The notes under the pieces are model-generated. The model was not told the origin of the DNA. It was given only the letters and a program-made list of their open reading frames with translations, and made no database searches. 37,981 bases of DNA from Monoraphidium neglectum (Eukaryota; Chlorophyta; Chlorophyceae; Sphaeropleales; Selenastraceae): NCBI RefSeq assembly GCF_000611645.1, contig NW_014013501.1:1-37981 (forward strand), given 5' to 3'. This document shows, piece by piece, positions 10,936 through 28,900 of this stretch (its first letter is position 1; every line of letters begins with the position of its first letter). The translations under genes were made by a program, and so were the position numbers.

Positions 10936-13900
10936 ATGGGTTCACTGAAGCTGGTGTTGGTCGTCGCGTCCCTCTTGGCAGGTGAGATGGGTGCCGTTGA
11001 CGCCGGTCCTTGTCTCGCAAGCCAGGTGCTGTTGCTAAACGCTTTGCCCGCCTTCCCGACCACAGGGCACGCTCCACAGCTCGTTAACGCAGCTGAGAGG
11101 ACGTCCTTGGAGTCCTTGGAGGCGCCCTGGCAGCAGCCGCCTGCGATCCCCTCCCGCCTGTCAGGTGCGTCAACAAAGCGCGCTCGCAGCGCGTTTGAAC
11201 CGCGCGCCATGCGTGGTGCAGCCCTCGGCCCTGCATGCCTGGGCCCTTTTGCACCTGCAGTCATGGAACCTCCCCTCAACACTGCCCCTTTCGGTGCTGC
11301 AACCTGCAGACCACCACATGATGCAACCCCAGTCAGAGAACCTGCCCCCGCATGAGGTGCGCAGGCAGGAAAAGCAGCCCATGATGTGGCGCAGCAGCCG
11401 TGTGCAGCATGCAGAGCCCCTGCTTATTTTCAGAAGTGTGCACCCCAAGTGCAGTCCATATCATGCCGGTCATTTACACATCCCACTCCTCCCACTTGTC
11501 CCTGTCCAACTTGCTGCATCGGCCAACACTTCCAATTCATCCCAGGATGCCGCCGCTGCTGACGACGTCATCCCAGACCCCGTTCTGGCGTTTGTGACGC
11601 AAACCCGGCTGCCAGCCGGTATTGCTGAGCGCCGCCTGCTCACCACTGGGAGCTACGGCTACGGCAGCACAGGCAGCTATGGTTATGGCTCCCCAAGCCC
11701 CAGCCCCAGCCCGTCACCCGTCCCCCAGTTCAATGACTCCGACCCCTGCAGCCCCTGTCAAGCATGCATCGTCAATTTGCAAGTGGGTCGGGTGCTGCTG
11801 CTGTCTATGACGTTTGAACAGCTGCGAGCGCTGCTCGACACCCCTTGGCTCACTTTCCCCACCGACCAAACCTGCACACCACCTGGTCAATTATTTCCAC
11901 TGTCCTCTGACTCCCTGACAATCACCTCTTCCCTCCAATCCTCCAGGGATTTGCGCGCAATCTAAGTGCGGCCTACATTCCTGGCAACCTCAGCTTCGCC
12001 TACGCCGCCAGCGACATGTTCCTGCAGGCCTGCACCTCCGCTGGACAAGATCCTGCGGCATGCACCCTGCTCGCCAACGACATCTCCCAGAGCATGGACG
12101 GCAACCTCGCGCGGCGCCCTGCCGCGATGTGCTACCGCATGGGAGCATGCATTGCTGAGCGGATGTGCAACGGCACCATCTCAAACAACGGCACCCTGGT
12201 CACTGTCCCCCTGGATACATGCTCGGCTACTGGGCTGCTGGGTGGCCCTTTGGTTGGCACAGCCTGTGAGTGATCTGCAGCTAGCAAATGGGGGTGAATT
12301 TGTAGAGTGTTTGACAGCTGGGGCCTGTCGTGCATGCTAGTCGGGTGTTGCATGGCAAGGGTTGCAAACCCCATGTGCAGTCCCATGCAATGCGTTGCAT
12401 GCCTCAACACTTGCCTCATTCTCAACCAAACCCGTTGCGCAGCGGTGGCTGCCAACAACACGTGCGGCGCAGACAGCGACTGCTCTGCCGCCGCGGGCCA
12501 GGTCTGCAACACCGCTGCCGGCAGCAACACCAAGGTGTGCTCTTGCAAGGACGGCATTGACACCTGCGTCTGGCGTGGTGTGTGCACCAGCTTCTGCGCC
12601 ACTCAAGCCGACTACATTGCGGAACGCAACTCTCTGGTGCGAGCTGCTTTCACATCTTTGTTGAGCAGGGAGGCCAGGTGCTTGTAGAGCTTCCAATGGG
12701 ATGTGGGCCATGTGTTTGAATGAAGAAGAGTTTCATGATGATGTCATGCACATGAATACACCATGCATGGGTGGGAAACGCATGGCTCATTTGCAAGCAG
12801 CTACGTCAACACCTTGCCTTGCAATGCACTGCCCGCACGCAGGTACGCACATGCACCATTGCGTCCCCGACCGAGTGCAACACCGGCGAAGTCTGCGTTG
12901 CCTCCAACAAGTGTTTCCAACTGCAATGCAGCGGCACCACACTGGCCACCACCGACTGCGCAACTGGCACAGGCCTCTGCGCTCCTGCCGTCCGCAAGCC
13001 AATCTCTGCCAGCTTCACATCCAGCGGCGATACCATTATGGTGACGCTCAATGCGCCGGCGCGACCCAGCATATTCCCCTGCAGCAAGCTCTTTGCCAAC
13101 GATACGACGGTCCTCGGTGCAGAGGCGCTCTGCATGGCCGATGGCACCTCCTTGGAGGTCCACCTTGCTGCGTCCGCAACCCTCATCCCTGGCGGCAGCC
13201 TCGCCATTAGTGATGTGCAGCAGGTGCTGGTCGACGCACTGGCGCCCGCCTACTTTAACGGCTCCATCGCGGTCAACGCCTGTAGCGGAAGCTGCAGCCC
13301 GGCGGCCCCCAATGTCGTCCTCATGGCCCCGGCGGTGCGTTCATTCTGGCGGGTGTAGGTGGGAAAGGGGCCCAGGGTGCGCTCAGTCAGACACAAGTCT
13401 ACATGGTGCCCCAACCTCAACGCACACGTCGCTGCCCTGACAATGCCTCCTGAAATGCGCGCCCCTGCCGGTCCAGGTTGCCACCAAGGCTTGTAATGCC
13501 AATGAGGAGCTCGACATTACCCTGGACGCACGCCTGTCCACTGACCCATCAGGCCGCCCGTTAAAGAGCTTCAGATGGGCCTACACGTCTGCTGTGAATG
13601 ACACCAGGCTGGATGCAGTTATTGCTGCTGTCAACGCACAAACCACGGCCATGTGAGTTGCTTGCGCCCGTTAATGGGATGAAGAGGGCAAGCGATCGGG
13701 AACAACTGTCTGGTTTGTCGCCTTGCCACTATGGCGCAGGGTTAATGCTTTTTGTCCTTCAGCTTGACCACCTGGAATGACTCTGCTGAGATCTACCATC
13801 CCTTCCTCTCCGACCCCTGCCCAAACCACCGCAGCAACCAAGCCAAGCTGGAGATTGCCTCTGCCGACTTGGCCGCCATCGCCGTCGGCAACTACACCTT

Positions 13901-16900
13901 CAATGTCACTGCCACCAATTTCCTTAATGTGTCGGCCTGGGCCACGCGTCGCGTCATTGTGGCCGCTGCCGGGGCCGCCCCTGTCATCAGCATCGTGGGG
14001 CCATTGGTGCAGGAATATCAGATCAGCGAGGGCTTTAAGGTTTCAACCACTTTGGTCCCGGAATCCGTCTGTTCCGGCAGCTCGGTGAGGCATATGGCGG
14101 GACACAGGGCTTGACCGTGGGCGCTCAGTAATGTTCGTTGGTTCATCCTTTGCGAAAGCTTGTTGAGGGCAAGCTGTTGATTGTGGCAGAACGGCAGCTT
14201 TGCATAGTGAATCAGAAACACTGCACCTGCCGGCGGACACCCACTTGCACCGCCGTTTCCCCACTCTGTCAGGTGGTCTACGAGTGGACCTCAGCCGACG
14301 CCACGCCCTGGTCGGCCATCCCTGTCGGCTACAACCGCAAGACCCTGCTCGTGCCCGGCCCCATCCGTGGTGCCATTGACGGCCAGGTCAACACCATCAA
14401 GCTGCGCGCCTACATCTCTGGCAACGCGGGCGCGGCATCTGAGGCCACCGTGCAGCTCAAGGCGCTCGGCGCACCACTTGCTGCTCGCCTGCGCGGCCCC
14501 ACCGGCGACTTCAAATCCACGGCCACCATGTGCGTGTGTGTGCTTTGGATGCAGCATGTGGATGCAGGTGGCTGGGGATGCTGTCTTTTCTATGTGTTCG
14601 ACCAAGTGCTTTTGCTCTCCAATTCAACTGAGGGCGGTCTTTGTCAATTTAAGCAGTAGTTTACCCGTGACACAGGAACTCGCTGCAGCGTGCACCCCAA
14701 TTTCATTTGGGCACCCTTGCTGACCTCAGCTCGCCTCTCCCCCCGCAACTCACCACCCTCAGCGTCCTGAACGCGACCGACTCATTTGACCCCGATGACC
14801 GATTCAACCAGAACCCCTTCGTCTTCCAGTTTGACTGCGCACGCGACGACGATCGCCCTTGCTTCGGGACTGCCGGGCGCGGCAACGTGCAGGGCGGTGT
14901 CTGGACGATCCCGGGCGGCGCGCTGACCGTGGATCACAACCACACCTTCACTGTCACCGTCAGCAAAGGTAGGGCCGATGGTACGGACTGAGCCCGGCAG
15001 GGTGTGGATGAGGAGAGGGGCTGCTTGCGTCATGGAAGCACTGGCTGGTTCCAAATCGAGAGGGGTGCTGCAGGTGCAAGGACCCGGCTTGCGGCTAACG
15101 ATTGACTGATACCTTTCTGTTGGCCATACCTCACCTGCAGGTGGACGCTCAGAGGTGGCGGTGCTGCAGGGCGTACGGCCCCGCCCTGCTGCCGTGCCCA
15201 CTGGCAACATCGCCCGTGTCTGCGGCACTGTGATGTGCCCCCCGCAGCACTCGGCTGACCAACCCCTGAGTCTCGCACTTCGCCTGCCAGCGGCGTTTGC
15301 AGCGGCATCTGTTGAGTGGACCAGTGACCAAGTCACTCTTACAGGCCTCAGCGTCTCAGCCTTGGACCTGACCATCCCCGCCACGCTGCTGCCACGCGGC
15401 GGCTGGGTGACCGTTGCTGCCAAGCTCATGCTGTCTGGCCAGACGGGCGTTGCAACCATCTCTGTGCCCCTCAACAGCGCCCCCTACTGTGCCGGTGCGG
15501 CTTCCACCAGCTGCCTGGTACTGGACACCAAGAGCGACACGTTCCCTGGCGCTGAGTTTGTTGTTTCGGCCTCCACCTTCGCCGACGACGGTGGCACCTC
15601 TGGTCTCACGTGAGTCCGCTTCTTGTGTTAGGGGAGGCGGGCAAAAAGTGCTTAGTCTTGATGCGCAACACGAGGGTGGTAGGGTTTGCGGGCTGGCCAA
15701 GCTTTTGGTGGCTGGCGGCCCTCTGCACGGTGCTGCACCTTTGCCCTCACTCAACCACCCCTTCCTGGTCCCTTCCTCCGCTTCTCAAACCCCCCAGCTA
15801 TGAATTTGGTGTTGTGATCAACGGCCAGCCATCGCCGCTGCTCATCGACCTCGCATCTACCTTCAAGTTTTCCAACCTGGCTCGCGGTGCAAGCACCCTG
15901 TACGTCCGCGCCGTTGACGGGCAGGGCGCTGCAATCACGGTCACGCGTGCCGTAATCGTCAGGGACCCGCCAGCAGGCTTCAATGCCAGCGCCACCATCG
16001 CCAGCATTGATGTGACGCGTGCGGCGGCCACCGGTGACCCTGCTGCCCTCAACCAGGCAGCCATGGCGATTGCGTCACTTGCACAGGTTAGCGGTGCTGT
16101 AGACAGAAAAGCTGTCAACTGAAGTCGCAAATGCGTGTGCAGCGCTATCAGGCACCGCGATTGCGTCCTTCCCGCCAAAGTGATTTTGGGCTGCTTGTGC
16201 TTGCTTCAACAACATTCCCAACCCATGTCTTCCCTGCACCCTTCCTTCCCGCAGTATGGGTTTTCATCTGCTGGCAATCTAACCGTGACGGCCGAATTCA
16301 CCACGGGCGTCGACACTAAGGCTGGCGCGGTGCTAGCTGCAAGCAGCAGGGCGCTTGATGCCAAAGACCCCGAGTCGGCGCGCACCACGGCTGCAAGCGC
16401 CGCAGGCGTGGTCAAGGTCATGACGCATATGGACAGGTGAGGAGGGGAGAAGCCTATGAGTGGCAGTGCTGGTGGACGACAACGTGAGCCGTGTCCTTGT
16501 GGTGCGAACGCACCTGTACAGACCCTGCTGCACACCTGTGCTTAGGCTCTCTGAACCCTGCCGTGTTTTCGCTGCCATACTCCCACACCAACAGTGCCAC
16601 CAAGGCGGCAGTGCTCAACATTGGCAAAAACCGTGAGCGCCTTGGCTTTTGAAGGGTTCAGGCCCAGGCAGTGCAAAACAACTCCAACACGGGCACGGTC
16701 CTGGCTGCAGTTCCGACATGAATCCCAGCCCCGGCTTGCCACCTCATGTGCATCAGTCATTCTCACTCACAAATACTTGTGCCTCTGCCTGTGCCCACAC
16801 GCAGTTGTCCTGTCTGCCAAGGTTGCTGCCAAGCCCATCTCGCCGGCTGTCGCCTCGAACGCCGTGCTTTTGCTTCAAAACGGGGCCAGCAAGAGCAGCA

Positions 16901-18626
16901 CTGTCAACCGCGGTCAACAGCAGCGGCGCTCGCTGCTGCAAGCCGACGCTTCAGCTGCACAAGCAGCCGCATCAGCGCTCGGTAATGTCACCTCGGCTGT
17001 CAACGACATGGCGGACATGCTCGCCCTTGGGGCTACGCCCGCAGACGGCTATCTCGCTGCTGGCGACGCTGGCGCGTGGGTTAGCGCCGCCAATACTGTT
17101 GGCCGCGCGCTCAATGCGCTGCCGCTGCAGGTTGGCTCGACAGCAGCCGGCGTAACCTCAGCGATTGACAAGGCAACAAACGCACAGCTGCAGTTTTACG
17201 GGCAGTTTGTGGGTTTCTGCAGCACTGTGGACGACAGCGGCGTGGAAACCGAACAGCCCTGCCCCGCGGGTCCTGTCACTGTCGGCGCACAGTTTTATGA
17301 GGACGCGGCGCTCTTCGCCGATGTCCGAACGGCCGCTGGCCTGCCACTGATCGCCAACGCTAGCAGCTTGGCCGGCCTCGCGCCTGCATCTGGCGTGGTG
17401 GTGCTGGCCGTGTCTGGCTCCAACAACCTTGATGCGTCGTTGCCCTGTTCTGGCGCATGCGGTGTACGGATTCAGCTGCCGCTGACGGGCACTGCAGCCG
17501 AAGTCGCCTCAACTGCTGCGGCTGCAGCCAACCCTGCCGCCAGCCGCCGGCGCCTGCACCAACTGGTGCTCAACGCCACCGCCCAGCTGGCTTGCCTGCG
17601 CATGGAAGCTGGCCAGACAGTATTTGCTGGCTATCCAGCCGATCCAACTTACGCCGTCACTGAGGTTGTGGCAGCGTCAGTCAACGCCACCAACGGCCTT
17701 GCAACCTGCACCGTGACGCGCTCCGGCACGTAAGTTTGCTTGGTGCAAACCCTCACCTCCCCTTGCTGAGCGCCGCGTTTGGCTGCTGGTACTTGCAGCC
17801 TTACCTGTCTTGCTGCACCTAGGGGGCTTGCCTGGCATCACTCCCTGCCCCTTGCCCCACCTACCAAACCCAGGTACTTGCTTGCTGCCTTCACACGAGC
17901 CGCCGATGCCAACACCACCTTCCAGGCCCCCAGCGGGTCCACTCCCCACGCCTTCCGCACCCATTTTGCCGGCATGGACTACGACGCCCTCATGGCCAAT
18001 ATCACACGTCGCGACCAATTTAAGAGCGACATCCGCACCGCCGTGGCGCGCGCTGCAAGCCTTGTGGCGGCCAATGTGGAGGTTGCCAACCTCACACGTG
18101 GCTCTGTGGTGAGATTCCAGGGCTTGAGAGCAAGCAAGAATCCTCGGATACATGGTTGCAATTGTGGCTGCAGTCATCAAAGACCAGCTCAGCACCACAG
18201 CGGTTTTGGCAGCCTCACATTGTGCTTGAAGACCACGGGACGCTCTCAACCTTATCCAAACTGCCCCCTGGTGGCCCTCTCACCCACCCACAGGTCGCCG
18301 ATGTTGTCGTGTACACTCCCAGCACCTGGACATCCAACCAGATCAACGACTTTGCCTCAATGATCACGAGCAACCCCTCTGCTGTTTTCAATGCCGCCTT
18401 CCTGGCCGCATACCCCGACATCACCAGCATTTCCGTCGTTGCCACGACAACCTTGCCGCCTCGCCAAGGGCTCACAATGAACCAGAAGATCGGCATCGGT
18501 GTGGGTGTCGGCGTGGGAGTGCCGCTCGTGGCGGGCGCGGTTGGATTTGCCGTGCTGCGACGCCGGCGCCGCATGGCCGTCGAGCCTAGGGGCGCACTTG
18601 GCGGCAGCGCGGACCAGCTCGCCTGA
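10936..18626 (+). CDS. REJ/PKD-like type I membrane protein
   Basis: Predicted exons: 10936-10981, 11310-11356, 11546-11782, 11947-12265, 12443-12636, 12843-13334, 13477-13652, 13763-14084, 14273-14529, 14763-14968, 15141-15609, 15798-16086, 16255-16436, 16595-16632, 16805-17729, 17874-18108 and 18294-18626. All phases agree, giving about 1588 residues. Order: signal peptide MGSLKLVLVVASLLA; GSYGYGS repeats and a Ser-Pro linker; Cys-rich segments (to about 445); Ig/PKD-like beta repeats resembling the REJ (receptor for egg jelly) region (about 446-1020, e.g. LDITLDARLSTDPSG, DPDDRF); a long Ala-rich helical and Cys-paired region; a GPS-like stretch CTVTRSGTYLLAAF (about 1400); a SEA-like segment; transmembrane helix GIGVGVGVGVPLVAGAVGF (about 1544-1566); RRRRR and a short tail. 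There is no polycystin channel. Adhesion or sensing at the cell surface is inference. The first three exons are least certain. Confidence 0.75.
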
Positions 18627-19582
18627 CAAACACGAATATGATGTCTCATACTGCGCGCTGTGAAGGCGCTTTCCTTGCTCATATCTCTGCACTGCATGCC
18701 AAACCCTTTGGCGTGGCTGGCCTTTGCTTTGACGCAACCCTTGAGGACTCTGACCCCGAAACCCCTGCTCCTGCATTGACCCTGAAGCGAACAGCACCTC
18801 ATCTATGGCCCCCTGCAGCCGGCCACATGCATCGCCTGTCTCCCCAAGCTCGCCACTTCCCAAGTTCACAAACCTTTGCGCGGATGAGGCCCATTCCACA
18901 AACAAACTCTTGATGCTGGCATGGGGACCCTTGCCCCCTGCATCCATTCTTGTTCCAGCCGCACTGTGCGTGCTCCGCAACGGCAACAGCCGCCGTTTTT
19001 GCCCAAGCACCTGGCACCCTGCATGTTTGTTTGCTTGCCTTTTTGTTCATGCTTTTCACGCTGCTGATTACAGCCTTCAAGTCTTCCCGTCGTTCAGATA
19101 TACTCCACACACATCCCTTGGTCATGTCCTAGCCCGCGGCACGTGTGAGTAACACCTGGATGGCTGGAGCCCACATTGGCTTGACTGGATATGAACGGCA
19201 TCGCTGCCGCACATGCGCGTACCCCAAGCACCCCCCCATGCTGGCGTGTATCACCAGAGAACCACTTCTGTGAGATTGCTGGGCGGCAATCGCGATGTGC
19301 GACCAACGTGGCACGACGCGGCGCCCGTGGGGATGGAGGAGGAGCGAGGCGCATCGGCGGATGTGGTACATGGCGGGAAGCTGGGCTTGCTCCATGTGCT
19401 TGCTTGTGACTATACGTACGACAAGCAGCTACCAAGTTGACATTAATACACAAGGCCACAGTCGGCTGTTGGCCGCATTTATATTGGTCAGGTCGGCTCA
19501 CCCGCCGCGCCATTTCACCAGTTCTTGGCCCAGAGCGGCCAAGCCCCGGGTGACTGGGCTTGCAGGGTGCCAACTAATCGTG
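18627..19582. other. Intergenic between REJ-like and GH1 genes
   Basis: About 950 bp holding the REJ gene 3' UTR and the GH1 promoter. A TTTATAT stretch at 19478-19484, about 100 bp before the GH1 start, could be its TATA element. A CACGTG core is at 19140. No coding exon is supported. Confidence 0.4.
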
Positions 19583-23785
<4,203 letters not shown>

Positions 23786-25968
23786 AGGCCCTTTCAAACG
23801 GCGGTGGAACGGGTAGCTGTCGCTGGAGATGCAAGGCGAGCCTCTGTTCGGCGCCTGACTTTTGGCATTTGTCACCTGCGCCGTCCGGCTCTCTGCCCAT
23901 CCCCTTGACTTCTGGGCCCACCTGGGCTTCAATGGCAACGGGCAGCAGCTGGCTTGATGTCGCAACTGGCGCATCGTTTGTTGCAAGCCCGCAGCGGGCT
24001 CTGTTGGGCGAGCTGGCCGCGGAAATGTAGCTGGGGTTGGTTGGCCTTGCTGGGCGCCTTGATTGTGCATACAGCAACGCGTGAGGGGTACAGCGCGTTG
24101 ACGACGAAGCCTGCGGGCCACACATGCAACCTGAATGGGGCTGCGCTGTGTGCTTGCTGGTAGTGTGTGGCAGTCAACTCAACACTCCCTGCATCAACTA
24201 TATAACGTCTGGGGGCACCAGTTTTGCTGTTCGCCTCCTTGGTTGTGGTGCGGCAGCGGACTCCGTTCCAGCTGAACTTTCATGGCGGCCTTGCACTCGC
24301 ACTGTCCGCTGTCGCGCAGCGTACGTAGGGCTGCATGCCACCCTGCAACTTGGGTGCTCCCGACCTGGCTCGCAGGCACAGGCACACCGGTGGCTCTGTG
24401 CCGCCCTCGTCCCGTCCTGCCTGAAGTTTCTACAGAGCCAGCGCCAAAGCTGTGTTGAGCCAGCTGCTGCTGTGCCCCTGCTTTCATCAATTTGCCGCCG
24501 CCTGATGAGGGATGTGAGGAATGTTGCCCATTTGTGGTGAGCTTCTAAGAAGCTACACGTATACTTGTGGGGGGTAGCGCCACTGCTTGGATGGACCTGG
24601 CTATCTCATGCATAAATCCAATTCTCATGGACACAAGTGCACCTAGCTGTGCAAAGAGGCCGCTGCTAGAAATGCTGATTGCAGGCGTTGCTTGAGCACA
24701 GGCTTCAGGTTGTATGTGCCGTTCATGTAACCCCAACAAGTTCTGATGCTGACAAACAACGGCAGAGCATGAACAAACACACACCGTCGAGCAGCGGATG
24801 GATGCACCACACCACAGGCTGAATCAATCGCGTTCCAATCGCGTGCGATTCATGTGTGGCAACGGACGTGCAGCCGCCATCGTACTCAACATCATTGCAG
24901 CAGGTGCGTTGTGACTGAGACGCCATTCTCAGACTTCTGCAGCTGTCGAGACCACCATCATTCGCGGCCACATCAGACTCAGCACAGGTGCCACGAAGGC
25001 ATGATCTGCAGAGGCCACAGCCCGTGCACTCCAGGATGGCTTGTCCAGTAGCAACCTGCCCACCGCATGCTCCCCAGTCAAGCAGCGGCCTCCGTAAGGT
25101 TTGAAAAGCAAGCCGTGGAGCCCACAGCTTTGAGGTCTACAATGAAATTAGTCATAGCACCATGAAACCACACGGCTACGGGTGTGGCGCCGTTCTAGCA
25201 ATGTAGCTTACTGCCGCGGCAGCGGCGGTGTCCACCGCCCCCCTTTTCTTTGCGCCCACAGAGTTGTTGCCTTACTCACCTGCCAGCGTTTGGATGTGCC
25301 TGCAGGTTTCCTTCAGATGTTGTAATAATAAAAGGAGGTCGCAGGCCTCCAAGACGACTCTGCCACGTGACTTGATGACGTACTGGGACCGATGACCTTA
25401 CCAGGCAGAGCGTGTCTGTGACAGCATGCAGATTGTTTGACTGCCTCTAAGCCTCCATCCACAAGCACTCAAGCAGCAGCCGGCCGTCCCAACAATCCAT
25501 GTGCCTTCGAAACGCATTCCACTGAACTTCTGGACAGGAGTGAACGATGTCACATGCAGCATTGCAGCACCCGGCGAGTGCAGCACCCGGCTGCATGCCT
25601 GACTCCGGCCATGACTAAGGCGGCGTTGTTGCAAAAGCTGCACTGGTGGAAGTGTGCTATGTGAGAAGTGGGAATCACACAACCATAGGAACCCTCGTTC
25701 GCTCTCTTGCAAAACGGACAAGATTACCGTAGCAACAGTGCCGCAAGTTCGCCAGCGGATCAAACGCGGCCCATTGCCTCACGCTCCTGGAAGAAATCCA
25801 CAGACGATTCGATCCAGCAGAAACTCGCGGACACGCAGCTAAGCCGACACGCAGGGGCGACCGGGCGCAGCGACGCCGCAAGCGCTGCTTCTGCTGCCAG
25901 CCAGGACATCAGGCGCCATTTATCGAGCATAAGCCATCAGAAAGCCACCACACAGCCAGCAGGCGGTC
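23786..25968. other. Intergenic between GH1 and kinase-epimerase genes
   Basis: About 2.2 kb. I see no exon chain I can support; open frames here have unbiased composition and no family features. It holds a 15-bp palindrome AGCTTCTAAGAAGCT at 24540-24554, and a CACGTG (25364-25369) close to TGACGT (25376-25381), a pairing typical of bZIP-type sites, about 600 bp upstream of the kinase start. Confidence 0.4.
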
Positions 25969-28900
25969 ATGGCAAAATATGTAATCGGTGTGGACGGTGG
26001 TACAGAGAGCTTGCGCGCCGGCGTCTTCGATGCACAGGGTGAGACAACAAGCCTAACGGCTTGCCAACAGCGAGGTTCGCTGCATCAGCCGCAGCTTAGT
26101 CATCCCTGCGAGTGTGGAAGACTGTCGCTGGCTGCATTTGGCAGTCACGATCAACACGCTCTGTGGCTGTGCATGACCGCTCCCGACGCAGCCAAGGTCG
26201 TCTGCTCACGAAGCCCCTCGCGCTGCATTCTCAACCAAACCCCGCAACCACCCAACCATGCCCTCCCTCGAACAGGCCGCCCCTTGGCGTTTGCCAGCAG
26301 CCCCTACCCCACATCCTACCCCCACCCCTCCTGGGCGGAGCAGAGCCCCGAGGACTGGTGGACCGCCCTGGGGGCCGCGGTGCGCGCCGCGGTGGCGCAG
26401 GCAGGGGTGTCACCCGGTGACGTGGCGGCGATGAGCGTGGACACCACCTGCTGCACAGTGGTGGCGCTTGACGCTGAGGGCCGCCCCTTGCGGCCCGCAC
26501 TGCTGTGGTGGGTGGCAGGGGGATGGGCGAGGCGTGGGGATCGCCAGAGGCAGCCCGCACCATGGGGGGAGGCAGTGAGGGAAAGGGGGGATGCGGGGCG
26601 GTGCTGAGTGGACGCAAGAAACTCAAGGATCTGGCGTGCCAAGCGGCCTGCGTCATCACACGAGCAGCAGATGTGGCTTTCCTGTGCAGTTGCCGAGTGG
26701 TTCCCGCGCCCCCCCACATGCGCTCTTCCCCATCGCCCCAGGATGGACATGCGGTCTGCAAGGCAAGCCGCGCAGGTCGCTGCCTGCGGAGCGCCCGAGC
26801 TGCGCGTCAATGGCGGCGGCGGCGGCCCCGTCAGCGCTGAGTGGATGGTGCCCAAGGCGCTGTGGCTGAAGCAGGAGGAGCCCAACACCTACATCGCGGC
26901 CCACTGGATCTGCGAGTATCAGGTGGGGCGGGGGGGAGATGTTATCCCAACAAGTAGATGGGGAGGGAAGGGTCCCTTAGCTGATCAATGTGTTGAGGGG
27001 AGGCCGTGATGGCAGGCGCTAGCGGGGAAAAGGTGATGTATATAGTGTGGAATGTGTGCAGCTTCCCGTTGTTGCAGGTCTGCTGGGCAAGGGCAATCGC
27101 GCAAGGGCAATCGCGCCTGACTGTTGCCTGCGATCGTGCCAAGAACCCTTGCTTCGCGTTGTCCCTGCAGCACGTGACTGCTGACTACAGCACAATGGGT
27201 GTTTATCACCCGCACACCTTGGCTCCGTTACCCTCATTGTTGCCGCGTAACCCTTCTCTGGCAGGCCCCCTTCATCACCCTCCCAACCCTCCAAAGCTTA
27301 CCCCCTGAACCCTGAACCCTGAACCCCGAACCCTGAACTCTGAACCCTACCCCCCCATCACCAGGACTACCTCAACTACCACCTCACGGGGGCCATGGTG
27401 GCGTCAGTGGACAACGTGGCCATACGCTGGCACGGCAGCGACGGGCCCCCCCTGGAGCTGCTGCGGCGCCTGGGCATGGAGGAGCTGTCGGGCAAGTGGC
27501 CCCAGGAGGTGCTGCAGCTGGGGGCGCGCATAGGAGGCGGCCTCACCGCCAGGTGCGGGGTGCAGGGCTGGAAGATGATCGTGGTGTTGAGTCATATGGG
27601 GGTGACAGCATCGTATCCTGTTTGCTGTTCCAGCTGCTTTCAGGATATATGATGCCGCGCGCGCTCTTAGTGAAGGGTGCCGCCGATGATGAGCCACTTG
27701 TTGCACGGCTCGTTGGTCAGAGCGGCCTGCGAAGCTGCATCTCGCACAGAAATCTCGCATCGACTCGTCCCGCTCACAAACACGTCAGGGCCGCGGCGCA
27801 CCTGGGCCTGCCCGAGGGCCTGCCCGTGGCCCAGGGCGGCGCGGACGCGTTCATCGGCGTCATCGGCCTGGGCGTCATCGCCCCTGGTGACATGGCCATG
27901 CTGACGGGCTCCAGCCATCTGCACATCGGCATGACAGACCGCCCACTGTCGGGCAAGGGCATGTTTGGGTCCTACAGGGGGGCGGTGCTGCCAGGGGTGC
28001 ACGTTGTGGAAGGCGGGCAGGTGGGTAGCAGGGCCCGCGGCTTGCATGGGTGGTCGCATGGCCGCGGTAGGTGACGGTGGGCAGCGGGCAGCAGTGTGGC
28101 TGGATTCAGGCAGGCGTGTCTGAAAAGAAGGCGACAGATCAGCACAGATGGTGTTTGGCTGCTGCAGCTCTCTCCTTTCCCGGACATGGTGGCTTTGTCT
28201 GCAGTGTCTGTCACAGGCAGGAATCATACCTCAGGTTAACCACTCCCCAACCTGCTGATCGCCCATCTTGATTGAAATACAGACCAGCACGGGCAGCGCG
28301 GTCAACTGGCTGCGCCGCGGCCTGATGGGGGGCGCGGTGGACTACGCCGACCTTAACGCGGAGGCGGAGGCGGTGCCACCCGGCTGTGAGGGGCTGGTGT
28401 GCCTCGACCACTTCCAGGTGTGCGTGTGATGGGGAGGTGGGGGTGGTGGGGTGTGTATGCCGATTGGGCAGGGGGTCGTCAGGGAGCATGACCAGATCAC
28501 ATTGGCGGGACAGGGTGAGGCACAGCAGGGGTAGCGCACCTGTATCTGTTGGCTTTTTGAATGTGTCAAACCCAACACCTCTCAAACGACACGCGGTGCG
28601 TCGAAGGGTTGTGCCGTGCTGCGCCCTCCGTGCAGACCTCTCCTGTAGTCACCCCTTTGCCCCGCCAACCTGCACGCCTCCCCTCGCACTTCCTACCTGC
28701 CACGTGACCCTGCCTTACGGCCGCCCCTGGCACGCAGGGCAACCGCACGCCCCACACCGACCCACTGTCGCGCGGCGCGCTGGTGGGCTTGACGCTGAAG
28801 CACACGCGCGGCCACGTGTTCAGGGGCCTGGTGGAGGCGGTGGCCTTTGGGACTGAGGCCGTGCTGGAGGCCATGAGGGGCGCGGGGTACAGGTGGGGGC

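Noticed and set aside
10740..11282. 180-codon minus-strand frame over the REJ gene promoter
   Set aside because: It runs across the TATA box and signal-peptide exon of the plus-strand gene and shows no domain.
14782..15474. 230-codon open frame on the minus strand
   Set aside because: It is antisense to well-supported REJ-like exons that join in phase on the plus strand.
24124..24540. 138-codon plus-strand frame between GH1 and the kinase gene
   Set aside because: Composition is random-like, with scattered Cys and Trp, no splice-compatible neighbours and no domain.
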